Assembly (NCBI GenBank): GCA_934155265.1
Contig: CAKPGU010000001.1
Location: 93,252-157,251 of the forward strand
Origin: an uncultured Clostridia bacterium
GTDB taxonomy: Bacteria; Bacillota; Clostridia; TANB77; CAG-508
Direction: 5' to 3'
Length of the DNA stretch: 64,000 nucleotides
A program made the translations under genes and the position numbers. Positions within the stretch are counted from its first letter, which is position 1. Each line of letters starts with the position of its first letter. Below are positions 27,601 through 35,167 of this stretch, piece by piece. Under the pieces are notes generated by a model. That model did not search any database. It saw nothing but the letters and a program-made list of their open reading frames with translations, and was not told the DNA's origin.

Positions 27601-28059
27601 CTATTCATCTTTAAATATACTTAAAATTTTATTCCAAATTTTCTTAAATATTGATTTATTATATTGTGTCATTGCTACTTCATTTGAAATCTTTTCACTA
27701 GAATCTGTTACTTTTTTATCTTTATTTTCAAAGATATCATCTGGATTATATTTAATTCTTTTATTTTCTTCAGAATCATTATGTGCTTGTTTTTCTAATC
27801 GCATTAATTGTCCTCTTTCTTCTTCATCTGATAAATAATTTCTATACAATGCATACATAATATATTCTGTTTCTTTTAATAATTTTTTATTTTCAAAATC
27901 GTCTTTTGATTGTATTTCAAATACATATTCTTTATCACTTTTTTCCTGAAATTTGTCAATCAGTTTCTGTGGTATTTTCTGATATTCACTATCTGGCAAA
28001 TACTCTATAATTTTTAAAATTTCAGTATATGCCTTAGCATAATTTTCTATTTTAATCAT
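27601..28059 (-). CDS. Unknown protein, first-neighbour of the 290-residue gene
   Basis: 152 residues, charged and mostly helical; the N-terminus (IENYAKAYTEILKIIEYLPD) resembles helical bundles and the middle (EYIMYALYRNYLSDEEERGQ) has a short conserved-looking stretch, then a disordered linker and a basic hydrophobic tail (KSIFKKIWNKILSIFKDE) that may bind membrane. Family not recognised. Its start overlaps the stop of the upstream gene by 8 bases, so the two are translationally coupled and may act together. Confidence 0.7.
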   Translation of the reverse strand: MIKIENYAKAYTEILKIIEYLPDSEYQKIPQKLIDKFQEKSDKEYVFEIQSKDDFENKKLLKETEYIMYALYRNYLSDEEERGQLMRLEKQAHNDSEENKRIKYNPDDIFENKDKKVTDSSEKISNEVAMTQYNKSIFKKIWNKILSIFKDE

Positions 28060-28924
28060 TAGTATCCCTCCAGTCTTTTGAAATTAATCTAGTGGATTTT
28101 TTTAACCTCATTAATGTAGCTTCTATATCATCTATATTTCTTTGTGATGGTCTTGCCATCCTTCTTTCAAAACTTTTTCTACTTATTGGCTGTTCTATTT
28201 GGATTCCTTTACATTGGATTCTTACATCATTCTCATTTAATATCGGTAATTCATTAGTATTATAATGCTGTATTACATCCATTAAAGTAGCATCACTTTT
28301 TTCTAATTTTTTATTATAAAATTGTTGCACTGCTTCACCTAGTAATTGGTCTATTTTATATCTAATTTTTTCTACTTTTTTATCCTTTTCTAAAAAATTC
28401 ACTTCTTTGTCATCCATAACTCTGTTTAGTTGAACTTCTAAATCTTTAATTGCACTACTTGTTTCAATTCCATTACTCTTTAATAAAGCTATCATAGATT
28501 CTGTAATTGGTATAATACTTCCTAATGCTGGATTTCCTATAACAGAACAATTTCTAATTGATTTTGATTGTGTTCTTGAATTAATAATAATTCCAGCTAT
28601 ATTATCTTTTTTTATACTTTTATAAACAAATCCTTCATCCACAAATCCAGAATCATGTGCTGTATTACCAGCTAAAATATAATCTACATCTTTAATATAA
28701 AAAGATATGCCTCCATCTAATATGTACACCCTCAAAGCTCCATAATTATCATCATGTGGAATAGCAACTGATATATTATCTTTGCCATTATAGTGTCCAG
28801 AACTATTAACAGAAAATCCTTCAATCTTTGTACCTTCACTTTCTGATACAATTCCATTATTCATAATACTTTCATATCTAAGTAAGTTTTCTCCAATTCC
28901 ATGATAGCAAAATTTTTGTTTCAT
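28052..28924 (-). CDS. Unknown protein with an ART/PARP-like N-terminal pattern
   Basis: 290 residues. The N-terminus FCYHGIGENLLRYESIMNNG-IVS resembles the 'YHGT...ILxNGI' opening of ADP-ribosyltransferase-like and related effector folds, followed by SVAIPHDDNYGALRVYILDG and DEGFVYKSIKKDNIAGIIIN, which fits an alternating beta structure. Residues ~160-290 are helical. The enzymatic call is only a hint; no catalytic triad can be assigned with confidence. Co-transcribed with the downstream 152-residue protein. A two-gene accessory unit with host-like base composition. Confidence 0.5.
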   Translation of the reverse strand: MKQKFCYHGIGENLLRYESIMNNGIVSESEGTKIEGFSVNSSGHYNGKDNISVAIPHDDNYGALRVYILDGGISFYIKDVDYILAGNTAHDSGFVDEGFVYKSIKKDNIAGIIINSRTQSKSIRNCSVIGNPALGSIIPITESMIALLKSNGIETSSAIKDLEVQLNRVMDDKEVNFLEKDKKVEKIRYKIDQLLGEAVQQFYNKKLEKSDATLMDVIQHYNTNELPILNENDVRIQCKGIQIEQPISRKSFERRMARPSQRNIDDIEATLMRLKKSTRLISKDWRDTND

Positions 28925-29071
28925 TATTTTATCCTTTCATTCTTAATTTAAATTCATATATCTCTGTTTTCCACATACTTTTTGGCGAATTGGATTCGAA
29001 ATTAAAACCTTATACATCTTATCCTCGTCATAATATATTATCATAAAAATTTATTTAGTATTCAATAACTT

Positions 29072-29504
29072 TTATTTTAAATACTCACCAACAACAATAC
29101 TCTGATTATTTGCATTTATTATTACTTCTGCACCAATAGGAATAATACTATTAGCATGCATATGTCCAAAGTCATTTGTTTTTACTACAGGAACACTTGA
29201 ATATTCTCAAAATCTATGTATGGCAATATTCCATTTACCATATCTCTCCACCTTTTACAGTGAATATTGCTTTAATTTCCTTATCACTGAACATATCATT
29301 TAAGTCTTTTGCTCTTTCCTTTGGTGTCCCTGCACAATAATTATCTTCTGAAAATAAATATTATTTTCCATATTTTACTTTTAACCCTAAACTTTCAAAA
29401 TACTTAGTTGCATTTTCTAAATATTTTATATCTTTATTTTTTAATGCTTTATCTGGAGCAATAACACCTATTGTATCTCCAATTTTTAATTTGTTTGCTA
29501 ACAT
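29072..29504 (-). pseudogene. LD-carboxypeptidase (family S66) remnant
   Basis: ATG 29504 with GGAGG upstream opens MLANKLKIGDTIGVIAPDKA, a typical S66 N-terminus, runs to a TAA after LGLKVKYGK, resumes YLFSEDNYCAGTPKERAKDL, and then jumps to the C-terminal end SVPVVKTNDFGHMHANSIIP-IGAEVIINA with a further internal stop. The middle ~180 residues, including the catalytic Ser region, are gone. A deletion derivative of a peptidoglycan-recycling LD-carboxypeptidase or MccF-like gene. Confidence 0.7.
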
Positions 29505-29521
29505 TCTATCCTCCCAATAAT

Positions 29522-29758
29522 TTATCTTTCCTCTCCAAATTCATATTGTTTATATTTTTCAATTGCTCTTTTTAATCCTGCATCTTTTGCCATTTTCAAA
29601 TAATATTCTGCTAATTTCTTATTCTTTTCTGTTCCATTTCCTTTATAATAAAAATTAGCTCCCAAATCATAAATTGCTGCAATATGTCCATTATCACCAC
29701 TTCTCTTTATTATTTCAAAAGCCTTCTTCGGATCTGTTTTTACATCTCCTTGTTTAAT
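29522..29758 (-). pseudogene. Sel1-repeat protein, C-terminal remnant
   Basis: About 78 codons without a start codon: DPKKAFEIIKRSGDNGHIAA-IYDLGANFYYKGNGTEKN-KKLAEYYLKMAKDAG, one and a half Sel1-like helical repeats, ending in TAA. The frame has a stop directly upstream. A remnant of a longer Sel1 protein lying between two other short units. Confidence 0.6.
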
Positions 29759-30116
29759 CGATTATAGAAATATATTGATTCTCAACTACACCATCATCAT
29801 CAATCCAAGTAGTTAATTCTACATCAATATTATCTTCAACCTCAACTTCATTAAACAATTCTTCACTATCAAAAATTTCTACTATATCATTGTACTTTAC
29901 TGTAACATTATATTCTGCAGAAAAATTTTTAAATTTCCAACGATATTTACCTTTCAAACCATCAAAATAGTATCCATAATTATAATGAGATTGTACATAT
30001 TCTTTTTTGGTTACAATTGCTTTCACAACTGTGGTTTCAAAAGAACACCCAGAGATTATACAGCATAAAATTGCTGAAATAAAAATGATTGAAAATACCC
30101 GTAAAAATTTTTTCAT
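29754..30116 (-). CDS. Predicted lipoprotein, ORFan, one zero-frame CGG
   Basis: 120 residues. Lipoprotein signal MKKFLRVFSIIFISAILCCI followed by lipobox ISGC and a ~95-residue extracellular beta-rich domain ending in VENQYISIID. No family recognised. AAGGAGG lies seven bases before ATG; the leader TTAGCAATTACAAGGAGG resembles that of the ORFan at 52081. Codon 6 is CGG (30101-30099); a +1 move there would stop after 14 codons, so the signal peptide only makes sense if CGG is read in frame. Likely anchored to the membrane surface. Confidence 0.65.
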   Translation of the reverse strand: MKKFLRVFSIIFISAILCCIISGCSFETTVVKAIVTKKEYVQSHYNYGYYFDGLKGKYRWKFKNFSAEYNVTVKYNDIVEIFDSEELFNEVEVEDNIDVELTTWIDDDGVVENQYISIID

Positions 30117-30249
30117 GTGAATTCCTCCTTGTAATTGCTAAGAGGACTATGTCTCTGAAAAAATTATATTTTTCAAAAGCATAACAAATAAGTGTTATAT
30201 CGTTAGTGTAACATTTTTACATAAAAAAGTCAATTTTACAAAACAAAAC

Positions 30250-30278
30250 TTGAAACATTATGTAAAATATGGTAAACT
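30250..30278 (+). promoter_or_regulatory. Promoter of the 249-residue ORFan
   Basis: TTGAAA, 17-base spacer, TAAACT, about 45 bases upstream of the ATG at 30325. Confidence 0.6.
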
Positions 30279-30324
30279 ATAAGTAGGCTCTTAGCAGAGT
30301 ACTAATTGAAAAGAGGTAAAAAGT

Positions 30325-31074
30325 ATGGAAAGCATTATGAAACCACCTGTACCAATCAACTTTGAAACTTATGTCCATATTCAAAATGGAACATTCATAA
30401 GGAACATCTACGATGGAAGAATCTTCAAGTGGATTTCTACTTTGAACTTAGCTCCTAATGGAATAGACCGTAATGGAAATAATAGCCAATTCGGTCGTCG
30501 GAGTTTTGGTCAATTCAATTCAGCTACAGAATTCAATTGTTTCGAAGATATTGAATCAGAATCATTTGAATATGTAGTAAAAAGATATGGAGGTTTTTAT
30601 ATCTCAGTTGAAAAATTTCCTCCATGTGATAAAAAAAATGCTAAGCATTATGCCCAAAAGTATATGCAAACAGCTGTAGATGCCGTATCAACTTTACCTA
30701 GCGGTGAAGCATTTGATTGTCTTTTTGAACATATTTATGAAGAATTTTATAATTATGTTTTAAAACACAAAAAAAATGAAGAAACTCTATTTGCTGCTTG
30801 GAACAGAATTTCCAAAGAGCAAGAAAATAATTTCTATGTAAATGGTATTTATGGAATTAAAGGATTGATTGATGGACGAAATGAACATACATCCGAAGAA
30901 ATTCCAGGAGGTGAATATTGTGTATATCGAGGTGAATCTCGAATGAGCCTTTTCACCTACACTCCTGAAACTACTATCAATCCAGAAGATGCTTTTTGGT
31001 TTCTTGGCCGCAGGGAGTTCTGCGAAAATTTCTATTCTTACTTTGGATATCGTATTATGATTCTTCCAAAGTAA
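30325..31074 (+). CDS. 249-residue ORFan, atypical composition, one zero-frame CGG
   Basis: Soluble protein rich in aromatic residues (CFEDIESESFEYVVKRYGGF, HIYEEFYNYVLKHKKNEETL), no signal peptide, no recognised family. Codon use is unlike the neighbours: CGT, CGC, CGA, CGG and AGG all occur for arginine. The single in-frame CGG (30499-30501, second of Arg-Arg in FGRRSFG) does not break the frame; a +1 move would stop about 25 codons on. AGAGG precedes ATG, a promoter precedes that, and a strong terminator follows: a self-contained cassette, probably horizontally acquired. Confidence 0.7.
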   Translation: MESIMKPPVPINFETYVHIQNGTFIRNIYDGRIFKWISTLNLAPNGIDRNGNNSQFGRRSFGQFNSATEFNCFEDIESESFEYVVKRYGGFYISVEKFPPCDKKNAKHYAQKYMQTAVDAVSTLPSGEAFDCLFEHIYEEFYNYVLKHKKNEETLFAAWNRISKEQENNFYVNGIYGIKGLIDGRNEHTSEEIPGGEYCVYRGESRMSLFTYTPETTINPEDAFWFLGRREFCENFYSYFGYRIMILPK

Positions 31075-31079
31075 ACCTC

Positions 31080-31115
31080 ATGATGGAGTGAATAATATTC
31101 ACTCCATCATATTTT
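31080..31115 (+). terminator. Rho-independent terminator
   Basis: ATGATGGAGTGAAT-aat-ATTCACTCCATCAT followed by ATTTTATT, directly after the 249-residue gene. The AGTGAATAATATTCACT core recurs in the terminator at 57.1 kb. Confidence 0.85.
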
Positions 31116-31256
31116 ATTGCTTTTTTTTGTAAAATATTGTATAATATATTTAAGTGTAATTTTTTTATTCCTTATTCACTAATTAGTGGCGGAAAAACTT
31201 CCCACTTTTAGTCTTACATATATGAAAATACAACATAAAAGAGGAGGACATATGTT

Positions 31257-31616
31257 ATGTCAAAAATTTCAGAAAGATTTACACTAATTTTTTGGTTCGC
31301 TTGCTTAACACTAAGTTTTTTTATAAAAAAACTAGGATATGCGGAACAAGGAAAAGCATTTTGGGTGGTATACATATGTGGCTATATTGCTTTCACCATT
31401 CGTTTAATTATTCTCTTTATTTCTTTTGGAAACAGTTTAATTGAACGGATTACAGCAGCAGTATATACAGCTTTCATTTATATAGCCGTTATACTTACAG
31501 TCATGTTAATAACTTATTTATCATCTTTGCTTTTCAATGTAAACTTTTACATCGAATTGCAAATAATAACATTTTTCCAATGTTTATTTGGATACCGCTA
31601 TCAAAAAAATGCTTAG
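31257..31616 (+). CDS. 119-residue membrane ORFan, one zero-frame CGG
   Basis: Four hydrophobic helices (FTLIFWFACLTLSFFIKKLG, VVYICGYIAFTIRLIILFIS, AAVYTAFIYIAVILTVMLIT, and the C-terminal IITFFQCLFG). No family recognised. GAGGAGG precedes ATG 31257 by nine bases. CGG (31446-31448) is in frame at NSLIERITAAV; a +1 move would stop twelve codons later. Composition similar to the 249-residue gene, from which it is separated by a terminator; both look like acquired single-gene units. Confidence 0.65.
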   Translation: MSKISERFTLIFWFACLTLSFFIKKLGYAEQGKAFWVVYICGYIAFTIRLIILFISFGNSLIERITAAVYTAFIYIAVILTVMLITYLSSLLFNVNFYIELQIITFFQCLFGYRYQKNA

Positions 31617-31624
31617 CAACCAAC

Positions 31625-31660
31625 AAAAAGAAACCTTTTCTAAAAAGGTTTCTTTTTGTT
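31625..31660 (+). terminator. Rho-independent terminator
   Basis: AAAAAGAAACCTTTT-ctaa-AAAGGTTTCTTTTT; serves the convergent membrane ORFan and deaminase genes. Confidence 0.8.
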
Positions 31661-31671
31661 TCATATATCTT

Positions 31672-32133
31672 TTAATATATTACTCCATTTTCTTTTTTAT
31701 ACTCTTCAAATGCATGTACGCATTCATCTCTATCCAATTGTTTTAAATTTATTAAATCCTTATTTTCACCTTTTAGATATTGATATATAATATCATCTCT
31801 AAATCCAATATTTCCTGCATCTTCTTTTGTGCAACCATAATATACTGTCTTGATATTTGCCCAAATTATTGCTGATAGGCACATTGGACATGGTTCACAT
31901 GATGTATACAAAATATAGTCTGATAAATCATATGTTTCTAGTTTTTCACATGCTGTTCTTATTGCTACCACTTCAGCATGCGCTGTTGGATCATTACTAC
32001 ATAATACTCTATTGTTTCCTTCTGCAATTATATTTCCCTCTTTATCTGTTATAACTGCTCCAAATGGTCCTCCCTCTTTGTTTTTGAATCCTTGTATTGA
32101 TTTGCTTTTCGCTATTTCCATGTATTTATTCAT
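31672..32133 (-). CDS. Nucleoside/guanine deaminase (cytidine-deaminase fold)
   Basis: 153 residues. The zinc site is complete: NDPTAHAEVVAIRTACEKL (HAE, residues ~52-54) and YTSCEPCPMCLSAIIWA (PCxxC). The N-terminal GGPFGAVITDKEGNIIAEGN and the C-terminal AGNIGFRDD plus ~30 residues are typical of GuaD-type guanine deaminases rather than tRNA adenosine deaminase TadA. Converts guanine to xanthine in purine salvage (by family). Monocistronic, convergent with the ORFan; AAGGAAGT precedes ATG. Confidence 0.85.
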   Translation of the reverse strand: MNKYMEIAKSKSIQGFKNKEGGPFGAVITDKEGNIIAEGNNRVLCSNDPTAHAEVVAIRTACEKLETYDLSDYILYTSCEPCPMCLSAIIWANIKTVYYGCTKEDAGNIGFRDDIIYQYLKGENKDLINLKQLDRDECVHAFEEYKKENGVIY

Positions 32134-32234
32134 AACTAAACTTCCTTTCTTATATGTTATTTTTTATATTTATATCACATATTTTGTTTTTTGTCATATA
32201 ATATTACAATTATTATTATGTCATTTTTATAAAA

Positions 32235-32708
32235 ATGGCTAGAAATGAGGTTTTTATGGACGATTATGTTTTAAGTTCTAATTTATTATATGAAAATTTA
32301 AATATTCTTAAGCAAACATATCCATTTGTGCAAACCGGATCTGCTGGAAAAAGTATTATGGGAAAAGATATTTCTTATGTTAAAGTTGGTCGAGGCCCAA
32401 AAGAAGTTTTTTATTCTGCAAGCTTTCATGCCAATGAATGGATTACTTCTATTGTTCTTTTAGAATTTTTGTCTGAATATTGTAGTGCAATACAAAATAA
32501 TTCTACTATTTTTGGCTTTCCAGCACGAAGATTATTCGAAACAACTTCTATTTATGTTATGCCATTAGTTAATCCTGACGGTGTAGACTTAGTCACTGGT
32601 GCTCTTCCAACAACATCACCTTCATACAAACAAGCTGAAAAAATTGCTTATGGATTCGCAACTATTCCTTTTCCTGATGGATGGAAAGCTAATATTCGTG
32701 GTGTGGAT
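32235..32708 (+). pseudogene. M14 zinc peptidase, copy B, 5' part (interrupted by the integrative element)
   Basis: First 158 codons of a second gamma-D-glutamyl-diamino acid endopeptidase I-like gene, matching copy A at 16047: MARNEVFMDDYVLSSNLLYE, SASFHANEWITSIVLLEF, MPLVNPDGVDLV and up to IRGVD. It is cut at GGTGTGGAT, where the element starts; reading on gives an artificial tail. The upstream sequence (TAATATTACAATTATTATTATGTC) is shared with copy A, so the duplication included the promoter region. Together with 42115-42571 it rebuilds a 309-residue enzyme on excision. Confidence 0.85.
32700..32708 (+). repeat. attL core (direct repeat)
   Basis: GGTGTGGAT, identical to 42106-42114. It contains a GA dinucleotide, the crossover dinucleotide used by TnpX/TndX-type recombinases (family knowledge). 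Confidence 0.85.
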
Positions 32709-32752
32709 TTAAAAAACTTCCAACCTTTTTGCAAAGTCTTACATTGCTTGAT

Positions 32753-34420
32753 TTATACGACTTTGCTAGTTTTTCCATTTTCATTTATTATTTCTTCAAT
32801 TTTAATAAATTCTTCTAAATTTTCGGTAATAGAATTTAATTTTGAAAAGTTAAAATATATATAAATATTTTTATCTTTATCAATTTCAATTTTATTTATC
32901 AATCTGTATAAAAATATTTTATCTATTTTCTCAAATTTCAAAAAATCCTCTATCAACTTGTCTAGTTCTTTTTCATCTTCCTTTTGTTTTTTATTTTCAC
33001 TTTTATCTTCTACTCCAATTAATTTTTGTTCTAATTCTTGTTTTTGTTCATTTAATTTTACTCTTTCTGAACCTAATTTTTGTGATACTCTAATATAATC
33101 TTCCTCTTGTAAAATTCCTTTTAATTTATCCAAATACATCTTGTCTAAATTGTTATTTATATCAGCTATTGTTTGATTAATTTTCTCTATTTTTCTCTTA
33201 TATCCTTCTCTAATATCAAGTGTTTTATTTTGATATTTTTCATAAATTGAATAAAAAATTTCTTTGTTTGCATATATTTGACATACTTTTTTTACAATAT
33301 AAACAATATGTTTTTCGAATTTCTCATAACTCATGTTTAATGGATAACACCCTCGTTCTTTTGCATCACTACAAGTTATATATGGATGTGCTTTTGCTTT
33401 TCTTTTTGAATTTTTCTTTAAAACAATTTGCAATTTTCTTTTACAATGATAACAGTAAAGTACTCCTCTTAATAAATAGTCATATTTTAGTTTACTATTT
33501 GTTCCTCTTCTTTCAAATATACATTGAACTTTTTCAAACAAATCCTTGTCAATTATGGCTTCGTGTGTATTTTCTACTCTTATATGTTCCTCTTTGTTGA
33601 CTTTCTTAAATTTTTTTACTTTGTATGAGATAATAGATCTTTTATTTTGAATGGTATTGCCTATATACACTTCATTTTTCAACATATTGCATAAAGTTAC
33701 TTCATTCCAGTTATAGCCATTTTTATTTTTATCTTGAATTAGTCCTGTTTTTCTATAGCCTGTTGGTGATAGAAAATGATTATTGTTTAAATAATTTACT
33801 ATTTCCACACTTCCATGTTCATTTGCATACATATCAAAAATTTTCTCTACAACATATCTTACTTGCTCATCTACAACTAGTCTATTTTTGATTGTAGGGT
33901 GTCTTTTGTATCCATAAGCTGGAATGCTACACATATATTCTCCATTTTTTTGTTTTTCTTTTAAAACACTTCTGATTTTTTTTGAAATGTCTTTTGCATA
34001 CATGTCATTCATTATTGCTTTAAATGGTGTTATATCATTATTAGTGCTATCTACATATGTATCTATACCATCTGTTAAAGCAACATATCTTATATTGTTT
34101 TTCGGAAAATACTTTTCTGTATATTCTCCTACTGTTATATAGTCTCTTCCTAGTCTTGATAAATCTTTAGTTATAATCATATTAATAGTCTTATTTTCAA
34201 TGTCATTTATCATTTCTTTGAATCCAGGTCTATCAAATGTTGTTCCACTTACTCCATCATCAACATATTCCTTTACGCAATTTAAATTATTCTCCTTTAC
34301 ATATCTTTGCAAAATTTTTCTTTGATTACTGATACTTTCGCTTTCTTGTTTGTCGCCATCTTCTCTTGATAATCTAATATACATTCCAACTTTGAAGTTT
34401 TGATTTCTCAAGTTAAGCAT
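32753..34420 (-). CDS. Large serine recombinase (TnpX/TndX type)
   Basis: 555 residues. The N-terminal resolvase catalytic domain has the nucleophile Ser in GMYIRLSREDGDKQESESIS and the arginines in ITKDLSRLGRDYITVGEY. The recombinase domain follows (SIPAYGYKRHPTIKNRLVVD, LNNNHFLSPTGYRKTG), then a zinc ribbon (GVLYCYHCKRKLQ ... CSDAKERGCYPL) and a long coiled coil (residues ~415-510). Catalyses site-specific integration and excision of the element, cutting at the GGTGTGGAT core. Located 45 bases from the left end. No in-frame CGG. Confidence 0.93.
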   Translation of the reverse strand: MLNLRNQNFKVGMYIRLSREDGDKQESESISNQRKILQRYVKENNLNCVKEYVDDGVSGTTFDRPGFKEMINDIENKTINMIITKDLSRLGRDYITVGEYTEKYFPKNNIRYVALTDGIDTYVDSTNNDITPFKAIMNDMYAKDISKKIRSVLKEKQKNGEYMCSIPAYGYKRHPTIKNRLVVDEQVRYVVEKIFDMYANEHGSVEIVNYLNNNHFLSPTGYRKTGLIQDKNKNGYNWNEVTLCNMLKNEVYIGNTIQNKRSIISYKVKKFKKVNKEEHIRVENTHEAIIDKDLFEKVQCIFERRGTNSKLKYDYLLRGVLYCYHCKRKLQIVLKKNSKRKAKAHPYITCSDAKERGCYPLNMSYEKFEKHIVYIVKKVCQIYANKEIFYSIYEKYQNKTLDIREGYKRKIEKINQTIADINNNLDKMYLDKLKGILQEEDYIRVSQKLGSERVKLNEQKQELEQKLIGVEDKSENKKQKEDEKELDKLIEDFLKFEKIDKIFLYRLINKIEIDKDKNIYIYFNFSKLNSITENLEEFIKIEEIINENGKTSKVV

Positions 34421-34493
34421 TTTACCTCCTATCCGTAACCATCTATGCTACAATTGTAACGTATCAATTTTAAATTTACAAACTTTTTCATAA

Positions 34494-34634
34494 TTACTTT
34501 GTTTTCGCTTTTAATCTCCCTATATAATCTTTAAATATTAATCCTATTATTTGATTTACATTTTGTTCTTCATTTGTAAAAATACAATATGTATTAAATT
34601 CTAATTTATTTTCTTTGTTCTTTGTTTTGCTCAT
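34494..34634 (-). CDS. 46-residue protein upstream of the recombinase
   Basis: MSKTKNKENKLEFNTYCIFT and NEEQNVNQIIGLIFKDYIG, ending RLKAKTK. Start ATG 34634 after AGGACAGGATG. Short acidic/basic proteins in this position, often with 'NVxxIixxif..YI' endings, commonly precede large serine recombinases in clostridial elements; role unknown, perhaps a directionality factor or simply a small conserved companion. Lies 73 bases upstream of the recombinase and is probably co-transcribed. Confidence 0.65.
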   Translation of the reverse strand: MSKTKNKENKLEFNTYCIFTNEEQNVNQIIGLIFKDYIGRLKAKTK

Positions 34635-34702
34635 AAATACATCCTGTCCTTTCCATTTTATTTTAATTTTATCTAATAACAGATTATTAAAGAAAATGGC
34701 TA

Positions 34703-34733
34703 ATTATGACACTAATTTTAGTGTGTTTGTCAA
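34703..34733 (-). promoter_or_regulatory. Promoter of the recombinase unit with a palindromic operator
   Basis: TTGACA (complement of 34728-34733) and CATAAT (complement of 34703-34708), with the perfect palindrome ACACTAAAATTAGTGT (34709-34724) filling the spacer. A repressor bound there would block the polymerase; the element's HTH protein is a possible partner (inference). Confidence 0.6.
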
Positions 34734-34739
34734 TGTACT

Positions 34740-35167
34740 AAAACGCAAAAAAGAACACCCAATAGTGCTTTTACACTATTAGGTGCTTTATATCTTGCAA
34801 TTTTTTGCTAACACTTTTTTTCAATTGGAGTATCTGTGCAGTACTGATTGTATACTACACTTTTACTTAACTTTTTGCTAACTTTTTCTTTTGATTAGCA
34901 AGTCTGTGTAATGCTATTCACATCACACTTTTGTTATATACTACATGCTTTTTTATGTTTTGTCAAGTCCTATTTATAAATTTTTCCATTTTTTTCATAA
35001 ATGGCAGGATAGTGATACAGAACTTTTCACTTATATACTTAGAAAAACAAGTTTTTTAGTTTTCTGTTTTTCTCAAATCTATACAGAGAAAATGCAGAAA
35101 TCCCATTATGGGATTTTGCTCTATTTAGCACTTCTTTTGATTTTTTATATCTCTATATAACTTTATC
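34740..35167. other. Non-coding stretch inside the element
   Basis: No credible gene. It holds a hairpin CACCcAATAGTG/CACTATTaGGTG (~34755-34792), an imperfect direct repeat of ~75 bases (both units start TTTTTGCTAAC and pass through a TCTGTG..A segment, 34795-34955), and a terminator-like hairpin AAATCCCATTATGGGATTT near 35098-35116 that can end the NTPase transcript. Confidence 0.5.

Noticed and set aside
34795..34955. CRISPR-like array
   Set aside because: Only two imperfect ~75-base units, no spacers of uniform length and no cas genes.
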